DNA of 64,000 bases, taken from contig NZ_JBNMJV010000001.1 in assembly GCF_050874005.1 (NCBI RefSeq), positions 62,001 to 126,000 on the forward strand, read 5' to 3'. Under the pieces are notes generated by a model that had not been told where the DNA came from, did not search any database, and was given only the letters and a program-made list of their open reading frames with translations. Both the position numbers and the translations under genes were made by a program. Source of the stretch: Huintestinicola sp050874005. GTDB taxonomy: Bacteria > Bacillota > Clostridia > Oscillospirales > Ruminococcaceae. Each line of letters starts with the position of its first letter. The first letter of the stretch is position 1. Of the stretch, positions 1-8,370 are shown piece by piece.

Positions 1-11
1 TGTTCTCCTGT

Positions 12-194
12 TTATTTAAATTGATTGGTTTCCTTGCTGTATTCATAGCCCACAGCTCTGAGCCTGCTCTCAAGCTCCTCGGGGGAAATTTGCATATCTT
101 CGCAGAGAGCCTCAAGAGAGGGATAGCTGTCTCTGAGTTTCATATTCACAACGCTCAGGAGCATTATGGGGTCATTTGGTATTTGTATGCTCAT
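12..194 (-). CDS. DUF4250 small protein
   Basis: A 60-residue protein of the DUF4250 type. It opens with MSIQIPNDPIMLLSVVNMKL and carries a helix-turn-helix-like stretch (SLEALCEDMQISPEELESRL) followed by a short GYEYSKETNQF tail. The function of the family is not known. I chose the ATG at 194 over an upstream ATG at 245 because AGGAGA lies about nine bases before it and the family starts at this residue. The gene stands alone, transcribed away from mcrB. Confidence 0.8.
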   Translation of the reverse strand: MSIQIPNDPIMLLSVVNMKLRDSYPSLEALCEDMQISPEELESRLRAVGYEYSKETNQFK

Positions 195-335
195 TTTTCT
201 TTTTTCTCCTTGGATAATTTTATTCCACTTTATATTATACTCCATTTTTTGACTTTCTGCAAGGGGAAAATGGGGAAATGCATACTTTTTTATTGTCTTT
301 TTTATGCTGTCCTTATTATTATACAGATAATATGA

Positions 336-350
336 TATGATATTATCATA
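336..350. promoter_or_regulatory. AT-rich palindrome upstream of mcrB
   Basis: TATGATATTATCATA is a perfect 7-1-7 palindrome that ends five bases before the -35 box of the mcrB promoter. A half copy, TATGATA, overlaps it on the left at 331. It could be an operator for a repressor or activator of the restriction operon; no regulator gene sits next to it. Confidence 0.4.
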
Positions 351-355
351 GGGAA

Positions 356-384
356 TTGTATTCCGAGGAAATTTGTGGTATAAT
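356..384 (+). promoter_or_regulatory. mcrBC promoter
   Basis: TTGTAT (356-361), a 17-base spacer and TATAAT (379-384) lie about 40 bases before the mcrB start codon. AGGGAG follows as ribosome site. Confidence 0.65.
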
Positions 385-425
385 TATAGAAAATGAAATG
401 ACGAATTAAGGGAGATGTTTCGGTA

Positions 426-2129
426 ATGTCAAACAAGGAAAACAATGAAATGGTAAATGTATGCTGGTACGTTGGAGCATATACAGGTGAGGGAGATAAA
501 CACAGAGAAGAAGAATATATTTCAAATGGCTTATGGGTTAACGGATATACTGATAAATATCTTGATGTTGTAAATTCAGTTCAGGTGGGAGATAAAATTG
601 CAATAAAATCTTCCTATACTCAAAAAAATGATTTGCCGTTTGATATTAACGGTCAGACAGCTTCTGTTATGGAAATCAAGGCAATTGGCACAGTTATTAA
701 AAATCTTGGAGACGGCAGAACACTTAAAGTCGATTGGCAAAGATGTTCACCAACAAAAAAATGGTATTTCTATACCGTACGAAATACCATATGGAAAGTT
801 GTGCGCAGTTCTGAAAATGAATTAGCAAATGCTTTACTTGATTTTACATTTGAAAACAAACCCCAAGATTATATGTTGTTTCTTAATCACAATTATTGGG
901 TAAAAAAATATGGATTGAATGGCGATGAGGGTAAAATAACCTACATCAGCGAAATAATCGCCGCATTAAAAACTTTAGGAGGAATAGCATCGCTTAAAGA
1001 AATAACAAAAGAGATTGAAAGACGAGATAAACTTCCCTATATCAAAACAAATCCTAATTGGAAAAATGCCGTTTCTCTTTATATCCAAAAACATTGCAAA
1101 GAAACCAAAACTTATAAAGATGGAAATGCAGAGTTGTTTTATTCTGTTGAAGGTATCAGAAAGGGTATTTGGGGACTTGTTGATTATGACCCCGATAATG
1201 ATGACAGCACCGAAGCGGAAGTTATCGAAGATATCACAGCACACCCTTATACCAAAAACGATTTTCTCAACGATGTCTACATATCCGAAAAAGAATACCA
1301 CACCCTCCACTCCCTCCTAACCCACAAGAAAAACATAATTCTCCAGGGCGCACCGGGAGTAGGAAAAACCTTTGCCGCAAAGCGTCTTGCATATACGTTT
1401 ATGGGAGAAAAGGACGAGAGCAGGGTAAAAACAGTTCAGTTTCATCAAAGCTGCTCCTATGAGGACTTTGTGGAGGGCTACAGACCTGCCGAGGACGGTG
1501 GATTTACCCTTAACGACGGCGTTTTCAAGAAGTTCTGCAAAGAAGCCGAAACAGACAGCGAACACAGCTACTTCTTTATAATCGACGAAATAAACAGGGG
1601 AAATCTCAGCAAAATTTTCGGCGAGCTGCTTATGCTCATAGAGGCGGACAAGCGTGGAGAAGGCTATTCGGCGGAGCTTGTTTACAGCGGAGATAGGTTC
1701 AGCGTTCCCGAAAATCTGTATATAATCGGAATGATGAACACCGCCGACCGCAGCCTTGCTATGATAGATTACGCTCTCCGCAGGCGATTTGCGTTCTATA
1801 CAATGAAGCCTGCCTTTGAAAATCCCGTCTTTAAAAGTCAGTATGAAAATGTTGACTGCAAGCTGTTTCATAAGGCGGTCAGAGCCGTGTGCGAGCTGAA
1901 TAAAACTATCCTTGAGGATAAAACTCTTGGAAAAGGCTTTGAGATAGGACACAGCTATTTCTGCAAATCTCCCGATGAGATAGACGATGTGCTTGTAAAA
2001 AATATTATCCGCTATGAGCTTATCCCAACTATCGAGGAATACTGGTTTGATAACGAAAACAAGTTAAATGGCGAGCGTACAAAGCTTGAAGCATTGCTTA
2101 CGGACGGAGAAGAAAATGAAACTGTATAA
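426..2129 (+). CDS. mcrB: McrB-type restriction NTPase with EVE-like N-terminus
   Basis: Motor and target-recognition subunit of a McrBC-type modification-dependent restriction enzyme (567 residues). Residues 12-150 look like an EVE/PUA-like modified-base reader (WYVGAYTGEG start, VGDKIAIKSS). Residues 175-260 form a winged-helix-like segment. Residues 290-550 are the McrB AAA+ core: Walker A GAPGVGKT near 308, Walker B FIIDEINRGN near 385, and the McrB signature MMNTADRS at 436-443, which in this family goes with GTP use. The AAA+ domain drives DNA translocation and activates McrC, encoded next with a 14-base overlap. The first 750 bases or so are visibly more AT-rich than the rest, which suggests an exchanged recognition module. 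Confidence 0.93.
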   Translation: MSNKENNEMVNVCWYVGAYTGEGDKHREEEYISNGLWVNGYTDKYLDVVNSVQVGDKIAIKSSYTQKNDLPFDINGQTASVMEIKAIGTVIKNLGDGRTLKVDWQRCSPTKKWYFYTVRNTIWKVVRSSENELANALLDFTFENKPQDYMLFLNHNYWVKKYGLNGDEGKITYISEIIAALKTLGGIASLKEITKEIERRDKLPYIKTNPNWKNAVSLYIQKHCKETKTYKDGNAELFYSVEGIRKGIWGLVDYDPDNDDSTEAEVIEDITAHPYTKNDFLNDVYISEKEYHTLHSLLTHKKNIILQGAPGVGKTFAAKRLAYTFMGEKDESRVKTVQFHQSCSYEDFVEGYRPAEDGGFTLNDGVFKKFCKEAETDSEHSYFFIIDEINRGNLSKIFGELLMLIEADKRGEGYSAELVYSGDRFSVPENLYIIGMMNTADRSLAMIDYALRRRFAFYTMKPAFENPVFKSQYENVDCKLFHKAVRAVCELNKTILEDKTLGKGFEIGHSYFCKSPDEIDDVLVKNIIRYELIPTIEEYWFDNENKLNGERTKLEALLTDGEENETV

Positions 2130-3156
2130 GGACAGCATACCCGTAGGAAATATCTACTATATGCTTGCATATGCTTTCCGTGACCTGCGGGAACAGGGGA
2201 TAGTTTCCGTCTGTCCCGAGGAATTTGACAATATCCGTCAGCTTATGGCGGAGATAATTATCCGAGGGGTATCCTATCAGCTTAAAAAGGGACTGCTCAG
2301 AAGCTATGAAAGCTGCACAGACGAGCAATCTTTCGTCAGAGGACGGATAGACATTTCCGAAACGGTTAACAGGGGCAGCCTTATCCGCCGCAGGCTTGTA
2401 TGCAGCTATGACGAATATACCGAAGATACCCTTATGAACAGGATACTTAAATCTGTAATGATACTGCTTGTCCGTTCGGAGCTGAGACCCGGGCAGACAG
2501 ACGAGCTGAAAAGACTTATACGGTATTTCGGGCAGGTATCGGAGGTATCTCTTTCGGATATACGGTGGGACGGGCTTTCATACAGCAGGAATAACCGTGA
2601 ATACCGCCTGCTTATGAGCGTGTGCAGGATAATCTGCGAGAATATGCTCCACTCGGAAAATGACGGCGAGGCAAAGATTCTTGATTTCTCCGAGGACAAC
2701 CTGCCTAAGCTGTACGAAAAATTTATACTGAATTACTTTACCGTTCATCACAGCGCCCTGTCTCCCTCGTCCTCAGAGATAAAATGGGCATTTTCGGGGG
2801 AGGGCGCAAAGCTTTTCCCGAAAATGCAGTCGGATATAATGCTCACAAAGGGGAACAGGCGGCTTATAATCGACGCAAAATTCTATTCTCACACTACAGC
2901 GGAGAATTACGGCAAGCACAGCTTTCATTCCCACAATCTATATCAGATATTCACCTATGTGATGAACGAGTCGGAAAGCTTTTCGGGAGATGTTTCGGGT
3001 ATGCTTCTTTATGCGAAAACAAGCGATGATATCATTCCCGATGAGGGCTGTGCGGTAAATATCTGCAATAAGAAATTTTATGTGAGATGTCTTGACCTGC
3101 GTGGGGATTTTAACAGCATATGCAGTCAGCTTAACAATATACCGGAAATTTTATAA
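2116..3156 (+). CDS. mcrC: McrC endonuclease subunit
   Basis: Nuclease partner of McrB, 346 residues. The N-terminal part (IPVGNIYYMLAYAF) is typical of McrC. The C-terminal part holds a PD-(D/E)XK core: SDIMLTKG followed by LIIDAKFY, where the first D and the D-A-K triad are the metal and catalytic residues. The ATG at 2116 is preceded by CGGAGAAG inside the end of mcrB, so the two are translationally coupled. By analogy with the family, McrC cuts DNA when bound to the McrB ring at modified sites. Length and motifs are intact. Confidence 0.93.
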   Translation: MKLYKDSIPVGNIYYMLAYAFRDLREQGIVSVCPEEFDNIRQLMAEIIIRGVSYQLKKGLLRSYESCTDEQSFVRGRIDISETVNRGSLIRRRLVCSYDEYTEDTLMNRILKSVMILLVRSELRPGQTDELKRLIRYFGQVSEVSLSDIRWDGLSYSRNNREYRLLMSVCRIICENMLHSENDGEAKILDFSEDNLPKLYEKFILNYFTVHHSALSPSSSEIKWAFSGEGAKLFPKMQSDIMLTKGNRRLIIDAKFYSHTTAENYGKHSFHSHNLYQIFTYVMNESESFSGDVSGMLLYAKTSDDIIPDEGCAVNICNKKFYVRCLDLRGDFNSICSQLNNIPEIL

Positions 3157-3175
3157 AACCGAAAGGAGCAATTTT

Positions 3176-4168
3176 ATGCCGTTTACCATAATCAGAAACG
3201 ATATAACCAAAGTTAAAGCGGACGCCATTGTAAATGCGGCGAATAACTCCCTGCTTGGGGGCGGCGGAGTGGACGGGGCAATACACCGTGCGGCAGGTCC
3301 GGGACTGCTCAGAGAGTGCCGCACTCTGGGCGGCTGTGAAACGGGGCAGGCTAAGATAACAAAAGGCTATGATATGCCCTGCAAATACATAATCCACACC
3401 GTAGGACCTGTATGGCAGGGGGGCGGTCACGGCGAAAAAGAGCTTTTGTATTCCTGCTATAAAAATTCCCTGCTTCTTGCAAAGGAGCGGGGTTGCGCTT
3501 CGGTGGCTTTTCCACTCATATCCTCGGGGGTATACGGATATCCCAAGGACAAGGCGCTTCAGGTCGCCACATCTGCAATAAGCGATTTTCTTTCCGACAA
3601 TGAGATGGATATAACTTTGGTGGTGTTTGATAAAAACGCCGTTTCGGTCAGCGAAAAGCTGCTTAAAAATATCCGCAAGTATATTGACGATAACTATGCG
3701 GAGGAGCATTCCGACTTTGAGGGCAGGAGCAGAAGCGTTTTCGGCGGGCAGATGTTCAGAAAAGCGGCTCCCAAAGCCGTGCAGCTGTCAGCGGAGACTT
3801 GCGCCGCACCAATTTCCTTTGAGAATATGGACGAGTCATTCTCGCAGGCTCTGCTCAGAATGATAGACGAAAAGGGTCTTACGGACGTGCAGGTCTACAA
3901 AAAGGCGAATATCGACCGCAGGCTCTTTTCAAAGATACGAAGCGATGCGGATTACCGCCCCAAAAAGCAGACTGTCATATCCTTTGCCATAGCCCTTGAG
4001 CTTGACCTTGAGGAAACGGAAAAGCTGCTTGAAAAGGCAGGCTACACCCTTTCAAACAGCATTAAATTTGACGTGATAATAAAGTTTTTTATTGAAAATA
4101 AGATCTATGATATTTTTGAGATAAACGAGACCCTGTTTGCTTTTGACCAGAGCCTTATCGGGGTGTAA
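3176..4168 (+). CDS. Macro domain protein with C-terminal HTH-like domain
   Basis: A 330-residue two-domain protein. Residues 1-170 are a macro domain: NAANNSLLGGGGVDGAIH near 22-39, and SSGVYGYP in the second ligand loop, both needed for ADP-ribose-type binding. MacroD-like relatives remove ADP-ribose or O-acetyl groups. Residues 220-330 form a helical XRE-like domain (DESFSQALLRMIDEKGLTD, then SFAIALELDLEETEKLLEKA). The start at 3176 follows AAAGGAG and lies 19 bases after mcrC, so it may be co-transcribed with the restriction genes. The exact substrate, protein, RNA or free ADP-ribose derivative, cannot be told from the sequence. Confidence 0.85.
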   Translation: MPFTIIRNDITKVKADAIVNAANNSLLGGGGVDGAIHRAAGPGLLRECRTLGGCETGQAKITKGYDMPCKYIIHTVGPVWQGGGHGEKELLYSCYKNSLLLAKERGCASVAFPLISSGVYGYPKDKALQVATSAISDFLSDNEMDITLVVFDKNAVSVSEKLLKNIRKYIDDNYAEEHSDFEGRSRSVFGGQMFRKAAPKAVQLSAETCAAPISFENMDESFSQALLRMIDEKGLTDVQVYKKANIDRRLFSKIRSDADYRPKKQTVISFAIALELDLEETEKLLEKAGYTLSNSIKFDVIIKFFIENKIYDIFEINETLFAFDQSLIGV

Positions 4169-4248
4169 ATGTCGCTTTAAATGCGACCAAAACCACCTCC
4201 GTATGATGTATCATTAAGACACAATAAATCAAACGGAGGGTCATTCTT

Positions 4249-4902
4249 ATGAAAAAAGATTTAACGGAAATAGTTTTTATCCTTGACGAAAGCGGCTCAA
4301 TGTTCGGGCTGAAAAGCGATACCATAGGGGGATTTAACAGCCTTATCGAGAAGCAGAAAAGCGAAAAGGGGAAAGCGGTCGTTTCCACTGTGCTTTTCAG
4401 TACCCAAAGCAGAGTGCTTCACGACAGAGTGCCCCTTGAGCGCATTGGAAAAATGACAGACCGGGATTATCGTCCGGGGGGCTGTACCGCTCTTCTTGAC
4501 GCTGTTGGCGAAGCGGTCCATCACATCGGGAATGTGCATAAATACGCCCGTTCCGAGGACGTCCCCGAGCGCACCGTTTTCATTATCAACACCGACGGAA
4601 TGGAAAACGCCAGCAGGAATTACACCGTTTCAAAGGTAAAGAAAATGATAAGCAGACAGCAGGAAAAATACGGCTGGGAATTTGTTTTCCTGGGAGCAAA
4701 CATTGACGCCGCCGAAACCGCCGAAAGCATAGGCATAAGGCGGGAAAACGCTGTGGACTGCTGTGCGGACAGCGTAGGCTGCGCTGTGCAGTACGAAGCG
4801 ATGAGCGCCGCTGTTTCCGGCGTAAGAAAGGGCGTTAAGCTGTCACAGTCGGCTGAATGGCGCAGGAATGCCGACAAAGATCACAGCAGCAGAAAAAGGT
4901 AA
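4249..4902 (+). CDS. VWA domain protein
   Basis: A 217-residue von Willebrand factor A protein with no signal peptide, so probably cytoplasmic. The metal-ion-dependent adhesion site is complete: D13-x-S15-x-S17 in DESGSM, the Thr in GGCTALLDAVG and the Asp in INTDGMEN. Such proteins act as metal-dependent interaction modules. It lies 80 bases after the macro-domain gene with a strong site (CGGAGGG). The same order, macro/HTH then VWA, is known to me from other Clostridia, which suggests a functional pair, but the role is unknown. The C-terminus is basic and ends RSGRKR-like (SSRKR). Confidence 0.85.
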   Translation: MKKDLTEIVFILDESGSMFGLKSDTIGGFNSLIEKQKSEKGKAVVSTVLFSTQSRVLHDRVPLERIGKMTDRDYRPGGCTALLDAVGEAVHHIGNVHKYARSEDVPERTVFIINTDGMENASRNYTVSKVKKMISRQQEKYGWEFVFLGANIDAAETAESIGIRRENAVDCCADSVGCAVQYEAMSAAVSGVRKGVKLSQSAEWRRNADKDHSSRKR

Positions 4903-4918
4903 GGGTATTTTTCAGATG

Positions 4919-4947
4919 AAAAAAGGGACTTCTGCAGTCCCTTTTTT
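4919..4947. terminator. Bidirectional terminator
   Basis: AAAAAAGGGACT and AGTCCCTTTTTT form a perfect stem around a TCTGC loop. It serves the VWA gene on the plus strand and the cell-wall-binding gene on the minus strand. Confidence 0.9.
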
Positions 4948-4953
4948 ATATTC

Positions 4954-5811
4954 TTATTGTACTGTGATCTGGATCTTGACATAAACAGATTTATCTTCGG
5001 AGGATTTAATAGTTATCGAAGCCTTGCCGGATTTCAGGGCTTCAACTTCACCCTTGCTGTTTACCGATACAATAGAGTCGTCAGAGCTTGAAAATGTAAC
5101 GTCCTTGCAGTTTGTGCTGACAGGGCGGAAGCTGTATGCAAGCTTGAATTTTGCGCCGCTTTGGATAGTAAACTCGGTATGTGTGACCACGATCTCCTCG
5201 GGAGGGATCTTCTCCTCGGAAGCTGTTGCTTCTTCCTTCGGAACGCCGGGTTTGTTATTGACTACGACCGTAACGCTGCTGTCTGCATCATCGGGATAGA
5301 TCTTAGATAAGACCCTGCCGTTTCTGTCAAATTTTACTTTTTGACCGTCGATATCAACAGTTTTGGAAACCGCTCTTTTGCCGTTTGTGCAGTAGTAAAA
5401 ATCTTCTCCGTCTGCTTCCTGCCAGCCTGTGAGCATTTTACCGTCGTCGCCGAAGAAGTAATAGCTTGTGCCTATCTTAACGCTGCCCGTGCACATAATG
5501 CCCTTTTTGGAAAAATAATATTTAGCGGACTTTGTTCTCAGCCAGCCTGTACGCATAGTTCCGTCGGAGTTGAAATAATATTTTTTGCCCGACTTTGTGG
5601 TGAGCCAGCCTGTTTTCATTATTCCCTTGCTGTTAAAATAATAGGTCTTTCCATCTATCTCCTGCATACCCGTAACTGCCTTGCCGCTGTCGTTTATGTA
5701 GGTCATACCATTGTCCGTTTCTTTCCATTCTGCGGCAAAACAGCTTCCTGCTGCCGATAATACGGCTGCTGCTGCCATAATTACTGCCGATGCTCTTCTG
5801 AATATTTTCAT
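4954..5811 (-). CDS. Secreted cell-wall-binding-repeat protein with Ig-like domain
   Basis: A 285-residue exported protein. Residues 1-27 are a signal peptide ending SCFA-A. Residues 28-160 contain about six choline-binding/CW_binding-type repeats of roughly 20 residues (TGWLTTKSGKKYYFNSDG, TGWLRTKSAKYYF and so on) rich in Trp and Tyr, which attach proteins to the wall by aromatic ligand pockets. The C-terminal 75 residues look like a bacterial Ig-like (Big_2) fold (VTFSSSDDSIVSVNSKGEVE). There is no catalytic domain, so it is likely a wall-bound structural or binding protein. It has its own promoter. Confidence 0.85.
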   Translation of the reverse strand: MKIFRRASAVIMAAAAVLSAAGSCFAAEWKETDNGMTYINDSGKAVTGMQEIDGKTYYFNSKGIMKTGWLTTKSGKKYYFNSDGTMRTGWLRTKSAKYYFSKKGIMCTGSVKIGTSYYFFGDDGKMLTGWQEADGEDFYYCTNGKRAVSKTVDIDGQKVKFDRNGRVLSKIYPDDADSSVTVVVNNKPGVPKEEATASEEKIPPEEIVVTHTEFTIQSGAKFKLAYSFRPVSTNCKDVTFSSSDDSIVSVNSKGEVEALKSGKASITIKSSEDKSVYVKIQITVQ

Positions 5812-5842
5812 TATAAGTCAGCTCCTTTTTTCTTATATTTAC

Positions 5843-5871
5843 ATAATAAACCTTTTGGGGAGATTTGTCAA
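5843..5871 (-). promoter_or_regulatory. Promoter of the cell-wall-binding gene
   Basis: On the minus strand TTGACA (5871-5866), a 17-base spacer and TATTAT (5848-5843) lie about 30 bases before the start codon. Confidence 0.75.
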
Positions 5872-5892
5872 GCTTTGGTGCATTTCCTGTTA

Positions 5893-7083
5893 TCAGTAAT
5901 ACTCCACCACATCGGAAATTTCCCCGTCTCTGTAAATGACCCTGGGTATACGCTTGGATATGCCGCAGATTATCTCATATCCGATAGTGCCGCAAAGCCC
6001 TGCAAGGTCGTCGGCGGTAATGGTCTCGCCGCCCTCTGTGCCCATAAGCGTTACCTCTGTGCCCTCACGCACATCCTCGATATCCGTAACATCAGCCATA
6101 AGCTGATCCATACATATCCTGCCGATAATAGGTGCTTTCCTGCCGTTTATTATCACATATCCCTTTCCCGAAAGACTTCTTGAATAGCCGTCAGCATAGC
6201 CGATGGGAATGGTTGCGGCGATAATGTCCTTGTCGGCACGATATGTCCTGCCGTAGCTTATAAAGCTGCCTGCCTTAACGGGCTTCACATAAGAAACTGC
6301 GGCTTTCAGATCCATTACGGGGGTGAGCTTTACGGGCAGCACAAGGCTTCTGTCGGGCTTTAAGCCGTAGAGCATTATTCCGAAGCGGACAAGAGTGCTG
6401 CGGCTGTCAAATCTGTAAGCACCTCCTGCGCTGTTGAGACAATGTGTGTGCCTTAGAGCTGTTCCCTGCGCTCTCACCCTGCCGCATACATCGAAAAATC
6501 TTTCGGTCTGTGCGGCGGTGTATGCGATATCTTCATCATCAAGGCTGTCTGCGGCGGCATAATGGGAAAATGCGCCGTCAAGGATAATTCCTTTGAGACT
6601 TGCGGCAGAGCAGATGTCTGCGGCTGCTGCGGCAAGAGACTCATCGTCCGAAGCGCATACGCCGATACGTCCCATACCCGTGTCCACCGCCATATGTATC
6701 TTTACCCGTACATTCGCCTGCAGCGCATATTCCGAAAGCTCACGGGCATATTCAAGTGAAACTGCCGCCTGTATTATGTCATATTCCGCAAGCTCGGCGG
6801 CGTATTCCGCAGGGGTGTGACCTAAAATGAGTATCTCGCCTTTCACACCGTTTTTGCGGAGATTTTCCGCTTCCTTGATGTTTGAAACGGCGAAAAAGCT
6901 TACGCCAAGGGACTCAAGATAGGGGGCGATGTTGCCGTCGTCGTGACCGTAGGCGTTTGCCTTTACAACGCAGGCTATCTGAGTGGTATTTTCATCAATA
7001 AGGCTCTTCAGTGCGGCGAGATTGCCTTTCAGTCTGTCAAGATGCACCTCAGCCCAGGCACGCCTGAGAAATTTTTTTTTCAT
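5893..7083 (-). CDS. alr: Alanine racemase
   Basis: PLP enzyme that interconverts L- and D-alanine for peptidoglycan; 396 residues, normal length. The PLP lysine is K41 in VVKANAYGHD. The second catalytic base is the Tyr of SYGRTYRAD in the C-terminal beta domain. MDQLMADVTD is the typical substrate-entry segment. An AAAGGA site lies 11 bases before the ATG. It is divergent from the SLOG gene and followed by the wall-binding gene, which has its own promoter. Confidence 0.95.
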   Translation of the reverse strand: MKKKFLRRAWAEVHLDRLKGNLAALKSLIDENTTQIACVVKANAYGHDDGNIAPYLESLGVSFFAVSNIKEAENLRKNGVKGEILILGHTPAEYAAELAEYDIIQAAVSLEYARELSEYALQANVRVKIHMAVDTGMGRIGVCASDDESLAAAAADICSAASLKGIILDGAFSHYAAADSLDDEDIAYTAAQTERFFDVCGRVRAQGTALRHTHCLNSAGGAYRFDSRSTLVRFGIMLYGLKPDRSLVLPVKLTPVMDLKAAVSYVKPVKAGSFISYGRTYRADKDIIAATIPIGYADGYSRSLSGKGYVIINGRKAPIIGRICMDQLMADVTDIEDVREGTEVTLMGTEGGETITADDLAGLCGTIGYEIICGISKRIPRVIYRDGEISDVVEYY

Positions 7084-7131
7084 ATGTATATCTATCCTTT
7101 CCAGATGGGAAAGCTCCCGAAAAAATTATGC

Positions 7132-7160
7132 TTGATTATTTGAAAAATATGTGCTATAAT
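7132..7160 (+). promoter_or_regulatory. Promoter of the SLOG/DUF1273 gene
   Basis: TTGATT, a 17-base spacer ending in TGTGC (extended -10) and TATAAT (7155-7160), 31 bases before the start codon. Confidence 0.75.
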
Positions 7161-7191
7161 AATTGTAAACACTTTATGTTCGAGGTGGAAT

Positions 7192-7731
7192 ATGGACATT
7201 ATCAGAGAAAAGACCGTGTGCTTTACGGGACATCGCCCCGAGAAGCTGCCCTTCGGGGGAGCGGACGGTGCAGACGAGATAAAGGTCATCAAAAGTATGC
7301 TCTACAACGAGATATCCGCCGCCGCAGACGAGGGCTTTGACACCTTCATTACGGGAATGCAGCGTGGCGTTGACCTGTGGGCGGGGGAGATAGTTTTAGA
7401 GCTTGCCGCTTCACGCAGCCTGAAGCTTATCGCCGCCCTGCCCTACCGTGATTTCGGCAAAGGCTTCAAGGGAGCGGACAAGTGGAATTTCGGACGTATC
7501 ACCGACAGCGCCGAAAGGGTTGTCATTCTGTCCGAGACTTATACACCTGCCTGTATGAACCTGCGAAACCGTTATATGGTGGATAATTCCGCACGCCTTA
7601 TCGCCGTTATCGGCAATGACAGAAGCGGAACGGGACAGACAGTCCGCTATGCGAAAAGCTGCGGGCTTGACATACGCCGCATTGACCTTGGCGAGCTTTT
7701 TTCCGATAAAGACCAGCTTACTCTATTATAA
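7192..7731 (+). CDS. DUF1273/YpsA-like SLOG protein
   Basis: A 179-residue Rossmann-like protein of the SLOG superfamily, YpsA/DUF1273 branch. Visible motifs are CFTGHRPEKLPFG at the N-terminus, FITGMQRGVDLWAGE, and DNSARLIAVIGND near the C-terminal part. SLOG proteins bind nucleotide-like ligands; YpsA of Bacillus is linked to cell division and stress, but the ligand is not established. The gene is monocistronic, divergent from alr. Start chosen by GAGGTGG seven bases upstream. Confidence 0.85.
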   Translation: MDIIREKTVCFTGHRPEKLPFGGADGADEIKVIKSMLYNEISAAADEGFDTFITGMQRGVDLWAGEIVLELAASRSLKLIAALPYRDFGKGFKGADKWNFGRITDSAERVVILSETYTPACMNLRNRYMVDNSARLIAVIGNDRSGTGQTVRYAKSCGLDIRRIDLGELFSDKDQLTLL

Positions 7732-7787
7732 ACCAATCGGGAGATTTTTTCAAGTGCCGCAGTAAATTGTATCCACATTGTAACCTT

Positions 7788-8075
7788 TTAGTCTATCAGC
7801 ATTATCAGCGCCGCCGCAGCGCAGATTATGACCGAAATGCGGAAAAGTCCGTTTATTATCCTGCCCGCAGCAATGCGGGCTTTTATTTTTCCGGGGGACA
7901 GGGGAGCGGCTGAAAAGCCGTTTTCAAGCCTTATCATCTGAGAGCGAGCCTCCTCCACGAGAGCGTTGTCTCCTTTGGGGATACCCTCCGAGCGGAGAAA
8001 CAGAACTGCTTTTTCAAAATAAACGCTTTCGGGGAAGCTCACCTCCACTATCCTTTTGTTAACGCCCTTTATCAT
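7788..8075 (-). CDS. Small protein with C-terminal membrane anchor
   Basis: A 95-residue protein I do not recognise. The first 70 residues are soluble and charged (RIVEVSFPESVYFEKAVLFL). Residues 73-93 form one hydrophobic helix (LFRISVIICAAAALIMLID) that would place it in the membrane with the N-terminus inside. AAAGGAAAG precedes the ATG. It stands alone between the SLOG gene and the solute-binding gene. Confidence 0.65.
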   Translation of the reverse strand: MIKGVNKRIVEVSFPESVYFEKAVLFLRSEGIPKGDNALVEEARSQMIRLENGFSAAPLSPGKIKARIAAGRIINGLFRISVIICAAAALIMLID

Positions 8076-8189
8076 CTTTCCTTTGTCCTTTCTTTGGTTT
8101 TCTTTTGGGGATATTATATCCCGTTTGCCCGGAAAATATACATATGGTAATAATTACAGCTGTATGTGAACGTATTCATTCAAAAAAGT

Positions 8190-8262
8190 GTTGAAAACTC
8201 TGTTGAAAAGGTTGAAAACTCCCCTGAAAAATATGCCGCAGCCTGTCGAAAACGGTTGAAAA
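8190..8262. repeat. Four GTTGAAAA repeats
   Basis: GTTGAAAA occurs exactly at 8190, 8202, 8211 and 8255, with near copies CCTGAAAA (8223) and TGTCGAAAA (8244) between. The cluster lies upstream of the small membrane protein gene (minus strand). The 8076-8295 gap otherwise shows no gene. It may bind a regulator; no function is established. Confidence 0.5.
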
Positions 8263-8295
8263 AGAAATATACGGAAAGTATTATCTGATATGGGC

Positions 8296-8331
8296 AAAAA
8301 AACACCCGGCGAACGCCACAGCGCCCGCCGG
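8296..8331 (-). terminator. Terminator of the solute-binding gene
   Basis: On the minus strand an 11-base-pair stem (CCGGCGGGCGC with GCGTTCGCCGG, two G-T pairs), loop TGTG, then GTGTTTTTTT. Confidence 0.85.
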
Positions 8332-8370
8332 TAGGAAAATAAAATATATTTTAAGAAATGAGGAGAATTG

